Assembly: GCF_009674885.1 (NCBI RefSeq)
Contig: NZ_WKKA01000003.1
Span: 1-64,000, forward strand
Direction of reading: 5' to 3'
DNA: 64,000 nucleotides
Source: Paracoccus sp. S-4012
GTDB taxonomy: Bacteria; Pseudomonadota; Alphaproteobacteria; Rhodobacterales; Rhodobacteraceae
Below, piece by piece: positions 13,940 to 24,431 of the stretch; positions within the stretch are counted from its first letter, which is position 1; the number at the start of each line of letters is the position of its first letter. A program made the position numbers and the translations under genes. The notes beneath the pieces are model-generated. The model saw nothing but the letters and a program-made list of their open reading frames with translations, was not told the origin of the DNA and did not search any database.

Positions 13940-15465
13940 GGCGCGACCTCCGCGGCGGGATTTTCGATGTAGAGCACTCGGCGTCCGAACGGGCCGACCC
14001 GCGTGAAGCCCGCTGCGAGGCGCGGCGCGATGGTCTCGGCGTCGTGCGCCTTGACGGCCACGGCGTCGCGGGCGCCGTTGCGGGCGAGGGCGTCGATCTC
14101 GTCGGCGTTCGTCGTGAAGGCCACCCTCCCGCCTGTGTAGAACTCGGCCGAGTAGCTGCGGGGGCCCCAATAGGTGAAGCGCATCTGCGGGTCGGCGGCG
14201 CGGGCCGCAGCGACCAGCTCGCGCTCGGTCTTGAGGCGCAGCATTTGCGGCGCGGCGACGGAGAGCAGCGACACGACCAGGAACAGCGCCGCCACGCCGG
14301 TGGTGGCGAGCGCCCCGACGGTGCGCGCCGAGCGCCCGGGCCGGCCCCACGCCGCCGCCCAGAGCGACACCAGCAGAATCGCCGCCGCGGGCAGCCCCGG
14401 CAGCACATAGGCGCCGAGGATGTTCGCCGCGGGCGTGAACAGGATCAGCGGCGACAGAACCCAGAGCACGAGATAGCTGTGCCAGCCCTCGCCGTCGCGC
14501 GAGACTGCCGCGAGCACCGCGCGACCGCGCGGCAGCAGCGCGGCTGCGAACAGGGTCCAGGGCAGGAACATGCCGGCCGCATAGATCCAGATCATGCCCT
14601 TCGCCCGCGCATGGCCCGAGCCGTAAAGGTCGCCCTGCCACCCCGAGACGGTGAAGCGGTTGAAATGCTCGCCGATGAGGAAGTAGCGCAGGAAGCCGGG
14701 CGTCCTGATCTCGGCCGCGGCATACCAGGGTAACGTCAGGACGGCGGCGAGGAGGAGCCCCGAGCCCCAGGGCAGCGCCGAGACCCCGCGCCAGCGTCGG
14801 CCGATCGTCAGCCACAGCAGAATCGGGATGGCCGTGATGACCAGCGCGACCGGGCCCTTCGCCATGAGGCCCAGCGCGATGCCGACGAAGAACAGATGGC
14901 CCCACAACCGCCGGGACCCGGCGTTGGTCACGCAGGTGTGGAACCCGACCATGCAGAGCGTGGTGCCCAGCACCATTACCATGTCGGTCATCACGAAGGC
15001 CGAGGCGCCGAGAAACAGCACCGCGGACGCGAGCACCACCGTAGCCAGAAGCGCCTCGTCGCGGCCCCGGTGGCGGCGGACCCAGCCGAACACGAGGGCC
15101 AGCACCGTGATGGACGAGGCGAGGATGAAGATCCGCGCCCCGAACGGCCCCACGCCGAAGATCCTCATGCCGAGCGCCGAGAGCCAGGTGTGCAGCGGTG
15201 GCTTGCCCCAGAAGGGCACGCCATAGTCGAACTGCCGCGTGATCCAGTCGCCGGTCTCCAGCATCTTGCGGGCAATCTCGGCGTAGCGCGCCTCGGTCGT
15301 GTCGACGAAAGGCAGCCAGAACACCGCCAGCAGCCGCACTGCCAGCAGCGCGGCGAGCGCGGCCACCAGGAACCTGCGGTCGCTACGGTCGAGCGAGAAG
15401 CCTCGGGCGGGCCGCGAGCCAGCCGCCCTGTCGGGGGTCAGGAAACCGGTGTCCGTTGCAGCCAT
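13936..15465 (-). CDS. GT39/ArnT-like membrane glycosyltransferase
   Basis: A 509-residue integral membrane enzyme with about 11 TM segments and a C-terminal periplasmic domain. The first periplasmic loop carries FVDTTEARYAEIARKML (acidic catalytic region of PMT/ArnT transferases), followed by WITRQFDYGVPFWGKPPLHTW and FGARI. Family members move a sugar (e.g. 4-aminoarabinose) from polyprenyl phosphate to lipid A or another envelope acceptor. ATG 15465 is chosen because the conserved sequence begins soon after. It is transcribed divergently from a two-component system, suggesting regulated envelope modification. Confidence 0.9.
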   Translation of the reverse strand: MAATDTGFLTPDRAAGSRPARGFSLDRSDRRFLVAALAALLAVRLLAVFWLPFVDTTEARYAEIARKMLETGDWITRQFDYGVPFWGKPPLHTWLSALGMRIFGVGPFGARIFILASSITVLALVFGWVRRHRGRDEALLATVVLASAVLFLGASAFVMTDMVMVLGTTLCMVGFHTCVTNAGSRRLWGHLFFVGIALGLMAKGPVALVITAIPILLWLTIGRRWRGVSALPWGSGLLLAAVLTLPWYAAAEIRTPGFLRYFLIGEHFNRFTVSGWQGDLYGSGHARAKGMIWIYAAGMFLPWTLFAAALLPRGRAVLAAVSRDGEGWHSYLVLWVLSPLILFTPAANILGAYVLPGLPAAAILLVSLWAAAWGRPGRSARTVGALATTGVAALFLVVSLLSVAAPQMLRLKTERELVAAARAADPQMRFTYWGPRSYSAEFYTGGRVAFTTNADEIDALARNGARDAVAVKAHDAETIAPRLAAGFTRVGPFGRRVLYIENPAAEVAP

Positions 15466-15609
15466 GAGTATCCGCCTTTTCCCGGCTGGATACGCGGCCG
15501 CGCCTCTCCGCGAACTCGCCGCGACTATACGGATCGGTAATGTCCCGGCAGATGACAGGCGCGGTGCCGTTCTGCTATCGGGGGGGCCTGCTCGGGAGGG
15601 CGGCCAAGG
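15466..15609. promoter_or_regulatory. divergent promoter region, glycosyltransferases / two-component system
   Basis: A 144-base gap separating the leftward GT operon from the rightward regulator gene. CGACTATACGG at about 15520-15530 offers a TATAC-type -10 element. No clear operator repeat was identified by eye. Confidence 0.3.
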
Positions 15610-16281
15610 ATGCGTGTGCTGGTGGTCGAGGACGACCGGGAAACCGCCGACTACATCTGCTCCAGCCTGCGGGCGCTCGGCCATGTGGCCGATCACGCTG
15701 CCGATGGCAGGCAGGGGTTCCTGCTGGCGCTCGACAGCGAATTCGACGTGATGGTGGTGGACCGGATGCTGCCCGGCCTCGACGGGCTGTCGCTGGTGAA
15801 GTCGATCCGAGGCGCCGGTGTCGCCACGCCGATCCTGTTTCTCAGCGCGCTCGGCGCGCTGAACGACCGCGTGGACGGGCTGGAGGCGGGGGCCGACGAC
15901 TACCTCGTCAAGCCGTTCGCCTTCTCGGAGCTTTCCGCGCGGGTCTCGGCACTGGCGCGGCGCCCCCCCATGCAGGCCGAGGAGACGCGCCTCCGGGTGT
16001 CCGATCTGGAGCTCGACCTGATCCGCCGTTCCGTCTGCCGGGCGGGACGGGATATCCCGCTGCAGCCGCGCGAGTTCCGGCTGCTGATCTACCTGATGCG
16101 CAACGCCGACCGGGTTGTGACGCGCACGATGATGCTGGAGGCGGTGTGGGAGTTCAACTTCGACCCCAACACCAATGTCGTCGAGACCCACATCAGCCGG
16201 CTTCGCAACAAGATCGACAAGCCGTTCGATCGGCCGCTGATTCACACCGTCCGCGGCGCGGGATACAGCCTTCATGGCTGA
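15610..16281 (+). CDS. OmpR-family response regulator
   Basis: A 223-residue regulator. Receiver domain 1-115: acidic pair E7/D8/D9, phospho-acceptor D51 in VMVVDRMLPGLDG, and Lys in [13 protein letters not shown]. Winged-helix output domain 130-222: PLQPREFRLLIYLMRNADRV, NTNVVETHISRLRNKI, HTVRGAGYSL. The stop overlaps the kinase start by 8 bases. It likely controls the divergent glycosyltransferase operon, by position. A degraded paralogue lies at 11845-12060. Confidence 0.95.
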   Translation: MRVLVVEDDRETADYICSSLRALGHVADHAADGRQGFLLALDSEFDVMVVDRMLPGLDGLSLVKSIRGAGVATPILFLSALGALNDRVDGLEAGADDYLVKPFAFSELSARVSALARRPPMQAEETRLRVSDLELDLIRRSVCRAGRDIPLQPREFRLLIYLMRNADRVVTRTMMLEAVWEFNFDPNTNVVETHISRLRNKIDKPFDRPLIHTVRGAGYSLHG

Positions 16282-17662
16282 GGCGCGGGGACGATCGGGA
16301 TTGCGGACGTCCGTGCGGCTGTCGCTGCAGTTCGCGTTCCTCTATGCGATCCTCTCCGCCCTCGTCTTCTCGATGGCCTACGGCTTTACGCAGTACGAGG
16401 TCCGCGACTGGGTGCTGGATCAGATGCGAGGCGACGCCGAGACGCTGGCCGCGATCTACGACGACGGCGGCGAGGCGCGACTGATCGGCCGGGTCGACGC
16501 CCTGGCCGAGGTCAGCTTCGAGAACGCGCGGATCTACCAGTTGCAGGACCGCGACGGCCGGGTCGTCGCGGGCAATATCACCGAGCCGGTGGGCGCGGTC
16601 GTCCCAGCCGTGCTGCCGGCCCGGGCGATCCGCCTCGCCGAACCCATGCATGACGAGGTCCAGCGCTACTGGATGCGCGAGACCTCGATTGGACCCTACC
16701 GGCTGATCCAGGGCTCGGGCGACCATATCGTCGCCGAGATCATGGAGGCCCTGGGCGCCGCACTGGTCCTTGGCTACCTCGCCGTGGTCGGCCTCGGCCT
16801 GATCGCGGGCGTCCGCGTCGGGCGCCTCACCGAGGAACGCATCAGCGCGATCCTTGCCACGCTCTCCCGCGTCTCCGCCGGGCAGCTTGCAGCGCGCGTT
16901 CGCGTGCCCGCGCCAGCCGGCGACGATCTCTCCCGCGTCTCGGTGCGGATCAACGAGATGCTCGATGAGATCACCCGGCTTCTGGAAAGCCAGCAGCAGA
17001 TATCGAACGACATCGCCCACGACATGCGAACCCCGCTGCAGCGCCTGCATCAGCGGCTGGAGCGGATGAGCACCGCGGAGGTGGTCGCGCCGGAGGACGT
17101 GCAGGCGAGCCTCGAGCAAACCCGCGACATCATCGTCACATTCAACGCGTTGCTGCGGATCGCGCAGATCGAGGCGGGCGACCGGCAGGCGCGCTTCGAG
17201 CGCCGGGATCTCGCGCCGATCCTGTCGAATGTCGTCGAGGCCTTCGGGCCGGCGGCCGAGGACCGGGGGATGTCGCTCCGGATGACGCTGCCCCGCGATC
17301 CCCTGTTCGTCATGGGCGACCCCGGTCTCCTCACGCAGCTGGTCTCGAACATCGTCGAGAACGCCATCCGGCATTCCTCGTCCGGCACGGCCATCCATGT
17401 GACTGCGGAGGTGGTGCCCTCCGGCGTCATCCTGCGTGTATCCGACAACGGGCCGGGTATCGCGGCTGAGCACCGCGAGCGGATCTTCCAGCGATTCTTC
17501 CGGGTCGAACAGAGTCGGCACACTCCCGGCAGCGGGCTCGGGCTCGCGCTGGTCAAGGCGATCGCCGACATGCATGACGCCGCGCTTTCGGTGTTCGACA
17601 ACGAACCCGGCACAGTGTTCGAGGTGAGGTTTCCCGGCTCGGGCCACATGCTCGCCGCATGA
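16274..17662 (+). CDS. sensor histidine kinase
   Basis: A 462-residue inner-membrane kinase. TM1 about 18-38 (LQFAFLYAILSALVFSMAYGF), a periplasmic sensor of about 120 residues, TM2 about 158-180, and HAMP about 180-235. The H-box is ISNDIAHDMRTPLQRL with phospho-acceptor H249. HATPase: N-box LVSNIVENAIRHSSSG, G1 VSDNGPGIA, F-box RFFRVEQSRHTPGSGLGLALV. The sensor region has no Cys or His cluster that would indicate a metal ligand. It is cognate to the overlapping regulator. Confidence 0.95.
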   Translation: MAEARGRSGLRTSVRLSLQFAFLYAILSALVFSMAYGFTQYEVRDWVLDQMRGDAETLAAIYDDGGEARLIGRVDALAEVSFENARIYQLQDRDGRVVAGNITEPVGAVVPAVLPARAIRLAEPMHDEVQRYWMRETSIGPYRLIQGSGDHIVAEIMEALGAALVLGYLAVVGLGLIAGVRVGRLTEERISAILATLSRVSAGQLAARVRVPAPAGDDLSRVSVRINEMLDEITRLLESQQQISNDIAHDMRTPLQRLHQRLERMSTAEVVAPEDVQASLEQTRDIIVTFNALLRIAQIEAGDRQARFERRDLAPILSNVVEAFGPAAEDRGMSLRMTLPRDPLFVMGDPGLLTQLVSNIVENAIRHSSSGTAIHVTAEVVPSGVILRVSDNGPGIAAEHRERIFQRFFRVEQSRHTPGSGLGLALVKAIADMHDAALSVFDNEPGTVFEVRFPGSGHMLAA

Positions 17663-17775
17663 ACGCTCGCTGTCGAGCCAAGACACTTGGGGAGCTTTGG
17701 GACAGGGAATGCCGCGGACGACGTGGCGAGAGGGTCGCTCGGTCTGGTCGGCGCCGAGACTGCGCGATGCCACGC

Positions 17776-18117
17776 TCAGCGGTCCTGCACCGCCCGTTCA
17801 GGCGGCGCTGCGAAGCTGCGGGGCATCTCCTGTCGGGTCGCTTCGTCGGCGAAGGACAAGGCGAACAGCAGCGCCACGAACAGCGCCCCCACAAGCGGCG
17901 CGATGCGGGTCGAGGCGCGGCTGTCGAACAACTCCATGAAGACCACCACCACCAGCGCCGCCTTGACCGCGCCGAGGCCGAGCGCGAGTGGCAGCCTCAA
18001 AGGACCGGGCGCGAGATAGGCGCCTGCCACGGTCGCCGCCAGGACGACGCCGAGGGCGATCCAGACCGCGCCCGCCTTCAGCCATAACCCGCGACCGTCG
18101 TCTTGATCGCGCTGCAT
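17776..18117 (-). CDS. ctaF: cytochrome c oxidase subunit IV (CtaF-like)
   Basis: A 113-residue protein with three TM helices (VWIALGVVLAATVAGAYLAP; LALGLGAVKAALVVVVFMELF; IAPLVGALFVALLFALSFAD). This matches the small prokaryotic COX4/CyoD-type subunit, including the KAALVVVVFMEL signature. It is the last gene of the oxidase operon, one base downstream of subunit III. It supports assembly or stability of the terminal oxidase. Confidence 0.85.
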   Translation of the reverse strand: MQRDQDDGRGLWLKAGAVWIALGVVLAATVAGAYLAPGPLRLPLALGLGAVKAALVVVVFMELFDSRASTRIAPLVGALFVALLFALSFADEATRQEMPRSFAAPPERAVQDR

Positions 18118-18118
18118 G

Positions 18119-18741
18119 TCAGCGGCCCATCAGGTAGAGGAGCGGGAAGAGGAAAATCCAGATCACGTCGACGAAGTGCCAGTAGAGGCCGAGGACGTGC
18201 AGAAAGCCCGTCCCGCGCCAGGCGAGCCGGCCCCGCCAAAGGCGCCAGGCGGTCAGCCCCAGCGCGCCGACGCCGATCACCAGATGCACGGTATGCAGGC
18301 CGGTCATGGCCCAGTAGTAGCCGAAGAACAGCTCCGCCCCTGGCTCGGACAGCGGGAAGGCCGGCGAGCCGGGCACCAGCCCCTCGTCGATGTCGTTGCG
18401 ATACTCGACCGCCTTCAGGACCAGGAACCCGGTGCCCAAGAGCGCCGTCAGCACCAGCGCCAGCAGCGTGTTGCCGCGAAGCCCGGCGCGGCCGGACCAG
18501 ACGGCCGCGGCCATGGTCGCGCTCGATGTCAGCAGCAGCATCGTGTTGGCGGTGCCGATCACGATGTCGGTCCGCGCCCCGGCGGCGGCGAAGCCGGCCG
18601 GGTATTCGTGGCGGTAGACGGCGTAGCCGAGAAACAGCCCGCCGAAGAAGATCATCTCAGTGGCAAGGAAGATCCAGATGCCGAACGTCGCCGCCTCCCG
18701 CTGGCGGGGCAGCGTGGCGAAGGGCTCGTGCAACCCGCGCG

Positions 18742-18745
<4 letters not shown>
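18119..18745 (-). CDS. ctaE: cytochrome c oxidase subunit III
   Basis: A 208-residue protein with five TM helices. Conserved blocks are FGIWIFLATEMIFFGGLFLGY (acidic residue of the lipid-binding site), FLVLKAVEYRNDI, YYWAMTGLHTVHLVIG and GLYWHFVDVIWIFLFPLLYL. The short five-helix form is typical of caa3/A2-type oxidases. It overlaps subunit I by ATGA. Confidence 0.94.
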
Positions 18746-20438
<1,693 letters not shown>

Positions 20439-20442
<4 letters not shown>

Positions 20443-21368
20443 CCGTCGTCCCTTTCCAGCGTGCGCAGCCAGGCCACCAGCCCCGCGACCTCGTCCTCGT
20501 CGAGCAGCCCCGAGAAGTTCGGCATGATCGGATCGAAACCGGCCACCACGTCGCGGTCGGGTTGAAGGATCGAATCCTGCAGGTAGGCCGCATCCGCGGT
20601 GACGATGCGGCCGTCCGCCAGCGGGACCGGGCGGCCGTAGATGCCGCGCAGGTCGGGCGCGTGGACGGCCGAGGCCGGATCGTGGCAACTCGCGCAGCCG
20701 GCCTCGGTGAACAGCACGCGCCCCGCATCGACCAGGCTTCCGCTGCCCGGACGCGCCTCCAGCCAGGCGGCGAACGCCGCCTCGTCCATCACCACGATCT
20801 CGCCCAACATCGTGGAATGGCCGGTGCCGCAGTATTCGGCGCAGAACAGGTGGAAGCTGCCGGTGCGGGTCGGGGTGAACCACATCGTCGTCGTCATGCC
20901 CGGCACCACGTCCTGCTTCAGCCGGAACGCCGGGACGAAGAAGGAATGGATCACGTCCTGCGAATTCATGTAGAGGATCGTCGCCCGCCCCAGCGGAACG
21001 TGCAGGCTGCCGAGCTCGCGCGCCCCGCTTTCGTGCGTGGCCTTCCACATCCACTGCTTGGCCTCGACATGGACCTCCATCGCATCCACCGGCGCGGCGG
21101 CATGGCGTAGGAAATGGGCGGATGCGAACCAGAAGAAGAACATCGCCCCGAAGGCGGTCGCGGCGGTCCAGGCGATCTCGACCTCGCGGCTGACAAGGCG
21201 CCTGACCTCGTGCCTGTTCGCCCGGCTGCCGCTGCGGAAGCGGATCGAGAACACGATCACCAGTGTCGCCACGAGCAGCACGATGAAGCCCGAGAAGACC
21301 ACCATCACGAGGAACATCAGGTCGAAACTGTCCGCCGAGACCGAGGCGGCGTCTGGTGGAGCGATCAC
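20439..21368 (-). CDS. ctaC: cytochrome c oxidase subunit II with fused cytochrome c (caa3)
   Basis: A 309-residue protein with two N-terminal TM helices (FLVMVVFSGFIVLLVATLVI; AWTAATAFGAMFFFWFASAH) and a periplasmic cupredoxin with the complete CuA site HSFFVP ... CAEYCGTGHSTM. A C-terminal c-type haem domain follows (AGCASCH, axial Met in IMPNFSG). The fused haem makes this a caa3 oxidase that takes electrons from a membrane-bound or soluble cytochrome c. The start is GTG 21368 with GAGGAGG seven bases upstream, in GTGA overlap with the SCO gene. No cleavable lipobox is seen. Confidence 0.93.
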
Positions 21369-22084
21369 GGCGACCTCCTCTCGCGCCGAAAGGCGAGGGT
21401 CATGCCGGCCAGCAGGGACGCGACGGTGAGCAGGCCCAGCCCCATGAGGATGCGCCGGATCTGCAGCGAATAGCGGCCCGTCTCGGGGTCCAGATCGTAG
21501 CAGAACAGGATCAGCCGGGTGGCGACCGGCCCGGTGCCGAGGCCGGCGCCGAGGATCGCCGCCCGCAGGTCCGCCTCCGAGGCGGCGAAGGCCGGCAGGA
21601 CGTTCCGGACCCGACCATCCGCCGCGATGACATAGTGCGCGGCGGGATGGGCGAAGCGGTCGTTCACGGCGTCCCAGGCGTAGCCGTATCCGAGGGCGGC
21701 GGTCATCGCCGCCAGCCTTGCGCCATTGGGGGAAAGCAGGGTGGCGGCGGCGCGCAGCGGCGGATCGGTCTGGGCCGCCAGGAACGCTTCGGCCGAAGCC
21801 GCACTGTCCCTGGGATCGAGGCCCACGACCACGAGGCGGAAGTCCCTGCCCGGCGTCAGCCCGGTCTGCGCCAGCACGGCGGCGGTCTGGCCGAGGATCG
21901 CATCGCACAAGTCGCCGCAGTCGAAATCGGCGAACAGCAGCACGGCGGGCACGTCGAGGCCGAGCGGCAAGGCCGCGTCCGGGGGCAGATCGACCCGCAC
22001 GCGGTCCAGCTCCTACCGCGTCAGGCCGGCGTCGGCAGGACTGGCGAGCAGCATGGCGGCGAAAAGGAGGAAGGCGCGGATCAT
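21365..22084 (-). pseudogene. SCO1/SenC-type copper chaperone, in-frame stop after signal peptide
   Basis: The gene begins at ATG 22084 (ATGA overlap with the upstream gene) with a signal peptide MIRAFLLFAAMLLASPADAG. TAG at 22015-22013 then interrupts the frame before ELDRVRVDLPPDAALPLG. The rest is a thioredoxin-fold SCO domain with the copper-binding CGDLC, a conserved His (AHYVIAADG) and a C-terminal TM (IRRILMGLGLLTVASLLAGM). SCO loads CuA of subunit II, encoded next. Translation could restart at GTG 22000 but would give a cytoplasmic, signal-less product. A single-base change (e.g. from GAG or GCG) is the simplest explanation; sequence error or suppression are alternatives. Confidence 0.8.
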
Positions 22085-22398
22085 CGCCTGCCCTCCGCAT
22101 CGAGGCTGCCGCCCGCCGCAACGACGGCCATCGCGGCCTCGATGGGCATGCGCCCTTCCGCTCCGGCAAGCAGCGCCCGCTGGCGCTCCAGCCAGTCCGC
22201 GTAGACCTCGACCGGCCGGATCTCCAGCGGGACGCCTGCAACGGGGGTCGGCGACCGGTTCTGGACCTGCCGCGCCGTCGGAAACAGCACCCAGACCACG
22301 CCCGCGGCGATCGCCACGCCACCCGCGGCCCCGAGGATCCCGACGAGGACGCGGCGCGCGGGAATGGCGTCCGGCTCGGGCACCGGGTCGTGGCTCAT
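22081..22398 (-). CDS. small single-TM protein of the ACIII-oxidase operon
   Basis: A 105-residue protein with one TM helix near 20-42 (VLVGILGAAGGVAIAAGVVWVLF) and a 60-residue periplasmic tail containing VPLEIRPVEVYADWLERQRALL. It lies between actF and SCO with ATGA overlaps at both ends, so it is certainly part of the operon. I do not recognise a named family; a role in oxidase or ACIII assembly is inferred from position only. Confidence 0.75.
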   Translation of the reverse strand: MSHDPVPEPDAIPARRVLVGILGAAGGVAIAAGVVWVLFPTARQVQNRSPTPVAGVPLEIRPVEVYADWLERQRALLAGAEGRMPIEAAMAVVAAGGSLDAEGRR

Positions 22399-23390
22399 GG
22401 CTTCCGCCTCCTGGTCGGGGCGAACGCGGCCGCGGCGATGCCTGCAAGCGCCATCGCTGTGACGCCCGCGCCCGCCATGCGCCCCGGCGCGACCAGCCAG
22501 ACGAACTGCGCCACCCCGCCTGCGAGGACGCTGCACCCGGTCCAGCGCAGCGCCGTGGAGCTGCCGCGCAGCCGCGTCACCAGCAGCACCGAAAACGGCA
22601 ACAGCACGCCCGCGACGAAAGAGAGAGTCAGAACGAAGCTGCCCGCGCCCGCCTGCCGGGCCAGATACCACGCGGCCTTCTCGGGCAGGTTGCCCGACCA
22701 GCTGACCACATAGCCCATCGCGGCCAGGTAGAAGCTCCCCAGCACCCCTGCCAGCAGCAGCCCGCCCGCGTCGGCACCGGAGCCGGGCCGCAAGCCCCAG
22801 AGGGCGACCGCGGCCATGGCGAGGGTCATCTGCATCACGGCCAGCTGCGCGCCGATGACGGTATATTCGAAGGCGGGATCCAGCGACAGAATCCAGTCCA
22901 CCCCCGCGACCGAGACGCCGATCCCGTAGGCGATCAGCCCCGCGGCCGCGGCGCCCGCCCCCGGCCGGCGCGGCGCGAGCCAGCCGAGGCCCGACCAGAG
23001 CAGCAGCACCGCCACCGAGCGCAAGGCGAAGAACGGCGGATTGAGCCAATGGACCTGCCGCGCCCCGCCGCCGCCTTCCCACCACGGAAAGATGAGCGGC
23101 CCCAGCACTACGAAACCCGCCCCTGCCACCGCCGCGACCGGGGTGGCGCGCGACAGCGCGGCGAGCGACGGACCCGCGACCTGTACCCAGCGGCCGCCGG
23201 TCAGCGCCGCGACCAACAGCCAGACCGCGGCCCCCACCGTAACGGAGAGGCAGAACAGCCATCCCGCCAGCCACCCCAGCGCGAGCGTCCGCGGCGGGGT
23301 CGTGAGCGCCACGATCACGAGCGCCACCAGCCCGGCCGCCGCCGCAAGGCCCCGGCTGCGCGGGGCGGGACGGGCGCGCGCCTCAGCCAT
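22395..23390 (-). CDS. actF: alternative complex III subunit ActF
   Basis: A 331-residue membrane protein with about ten predicted helices, compatible with ActF, the second quinone-site-type membrane subunit of ACIII. Recognisable parts are WLAGWLFCLSVTVGAAVWLL, PFFALRSVAVLLLWSGLGWL, VSVAGVDWILSLDPAFEYTV and FYLAAMGYVVSWSGNLPEKAAWYL; the 'DWxxSLxPxxxSTxxG'-like block is a hallmark of the ActF family. It overlaps actE and the small TM gene. Confidence 0.88.
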   Translation of the reverse strand: MAEARARPAPRSRGLAAAAGLVALVIVALTTPPRTLALGWLAGWLFCLSVTVGAAVWLLVAALTGGRWVQVAGPSLAALSRATPVAAVAGAGFVVLGPLIFPWWEGGGGARQVHWLNPPFFALRSVAVLLLWSGLGWLAPRRPGAGAAAAGLIAYGIGVSVAGVDWILSLDPAFEYTVIGAQLAVMQMTLAMAAVALWGLRPGSGADAGGLLLAGVLGSFYLAAMGYVVSWSGNLPEKAAWYLARQAGAGSFVLTLSFVAGVLLPFSVLLVTRLRGSSTALRWTGCSVLAGGVAQFVWLVAPGRMAGAGVTAMALAGIAAAAFAPTRRRKP

Positions 23391-23916
23391 CGCCGCGTCC
23401 TCCCACCGGCACGGCGGCACGCGCCGGACTGTCGGCGGTGATCGTCGGATCGGCGGTCTGCAGGGCGCGGACATAAGCCACAATCGCCCAGCGGTCCTGC
23501 GGCGGCACCCGGTCGGCGTAGGGATACATGACGCCGAAGCCATGGGTGACAACGTCGAAGAAATGCCGCGCCGGGGCCTGCCGCAGCCGCTCGGACATGT
23601 AGCTGGGGGGTGCCGGGAAACCGCGCTGCACCACGCGTCCGTCGCCCCTGCCGGTCAGGCCATGGCAGGGCGCGCAGAAGATGTCGTAGCGTTCGCGCCC
23701 TCGCTCGACCAGCGCCGCGGTGACGGCGGGCGGCACCGCCGCCGCCTGCGCATCTGCGAGGGCGCCGCGCGCGATAGTGCCCTCCACCAGCGGCCGCGAA
23801 GCGGCCCCGTCCGGCCAGAGGTCCGAGGGGTCGTAGGCGGTGAACTTCCGTTGCTCGGCCATGTCCTCGCGGCAGGCGGCGAGCACGAGCAGCAAAAGCA
23901 CGGCCGCGCCCCTCAT
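23383..23916 (-). CDS. actE: alternative complex III subunit ActE (monohaem cytochrome c lipoprotein)
   Basis: A 177-residue protein with lipoprotein signal (MRGAAVLLLLVLAAC) and a c-type haem motif CAPCH in YDIFCAPCHGLTGRGDGRV; the likely axial Met is in GFGVMYPYADRVPP. It is membrane-anchored on the periplasmic side and passes electrons out of ACIII, presumably to the haem c of the caa3 oxidase. It overlaps actD and actF by a few bases. Confidence 0.92.
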   Translation of the reverse strand: MRGAAVLLLLVLAACREDMAEQRKFTAYDPSDLWPDGAASRPLVEGTIARGALADAQAAAVPPAVTAALVERGRERYDIFCAPCHGLTGRGDGRVVQRGFPAPPSYMSERLRQAPARHFFDVVTHGFGVMYPYADRVPPQDRWAIVAYVRALQTADPTITADSPARAAVPVGGRGDG

Positions 23917-24431
23917 GGCGCCACCTCGATGATCTCGCGCAGCCCGGGGATGGCTGACAGCTGCAACCGGTCCGGCGTGCCGGGCGCATCGGGCAGGCTG
24001 AGGTAGAAGCGGTCGTCGCCGGCGCGCTCGGTCCGCGCGGTTGCGAAGAACGGGTGATGCAGGCGCGGCAGACCGCAGGCGACGAACATCGCGATGAGCC
24101 CCGCGGCCGCCGCGGACAGCACCGCGATCTCGAACACCGCGAAAGTGAAGACCTGCCAGGCGTTGAGCGGCCGTCCCCCCGAATCGAAGGGATAGAGGCG
24201 CACCGAGGTCCACCACTGCAGCGCGAATGTCGCAGCCCCGCCGGCCAGCGCCGCCGCCAGCATCACCGGCCGCACCGGCGCAGGCGGCAGATCCAGCGCC
24301 TCGTCGAGCTCGGGGATGCGGAACGGGACATGGGCGTCCATGTCGCCCTGCCCGCGCCGGCGCAGGTCCCAGGCGGCGGCGATCAGGTCGTCCGGCGCGT
24401 CGAAGGCCAGCAGGAGGCGGGCCTCGCTCAT
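23913..24431 (-). CDS. actD: alternative complex III subunit ActD (DUF3341)
   Basis: A 172-residue protein with the DUF3341 layout: N-terminal soluble part (LLLAFDAPDDLIAAAWDLRR, VPFRIPELDEAL), two TM helices (MLAAALAGGAATFALQWWTS; VFEIAVLSAAAAGLIAMFVACGL), then a soluble tail ending DRFYLSLPDA. It is an accessory membrane subunit of ACIII. It has ATGA overlaps on both sides. Confidence 0.92.
   Translation of the reverse strand: MSEARLLLAFDAPDDLIAAAWDLRRRGQGDMDAHVPFRIPELDEALDLPPAPVRPVMLAAALAGGAATFALQWWTSVRLYPFDSGGRPLNAWQVFTFAVFEIAVLSAAAAGLIAMFVACGLPRLHHPFFATARTERAGDDRFYLSLPDAPGTPDRLQLSAIPGLREIIEVAP

Noticed and set aside
16193..17773. 526-codon minus-strand frame opposite the histidine kinase
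   Set aside because: The kinase on the plus strand has every expected motif; the opposite frame has none.
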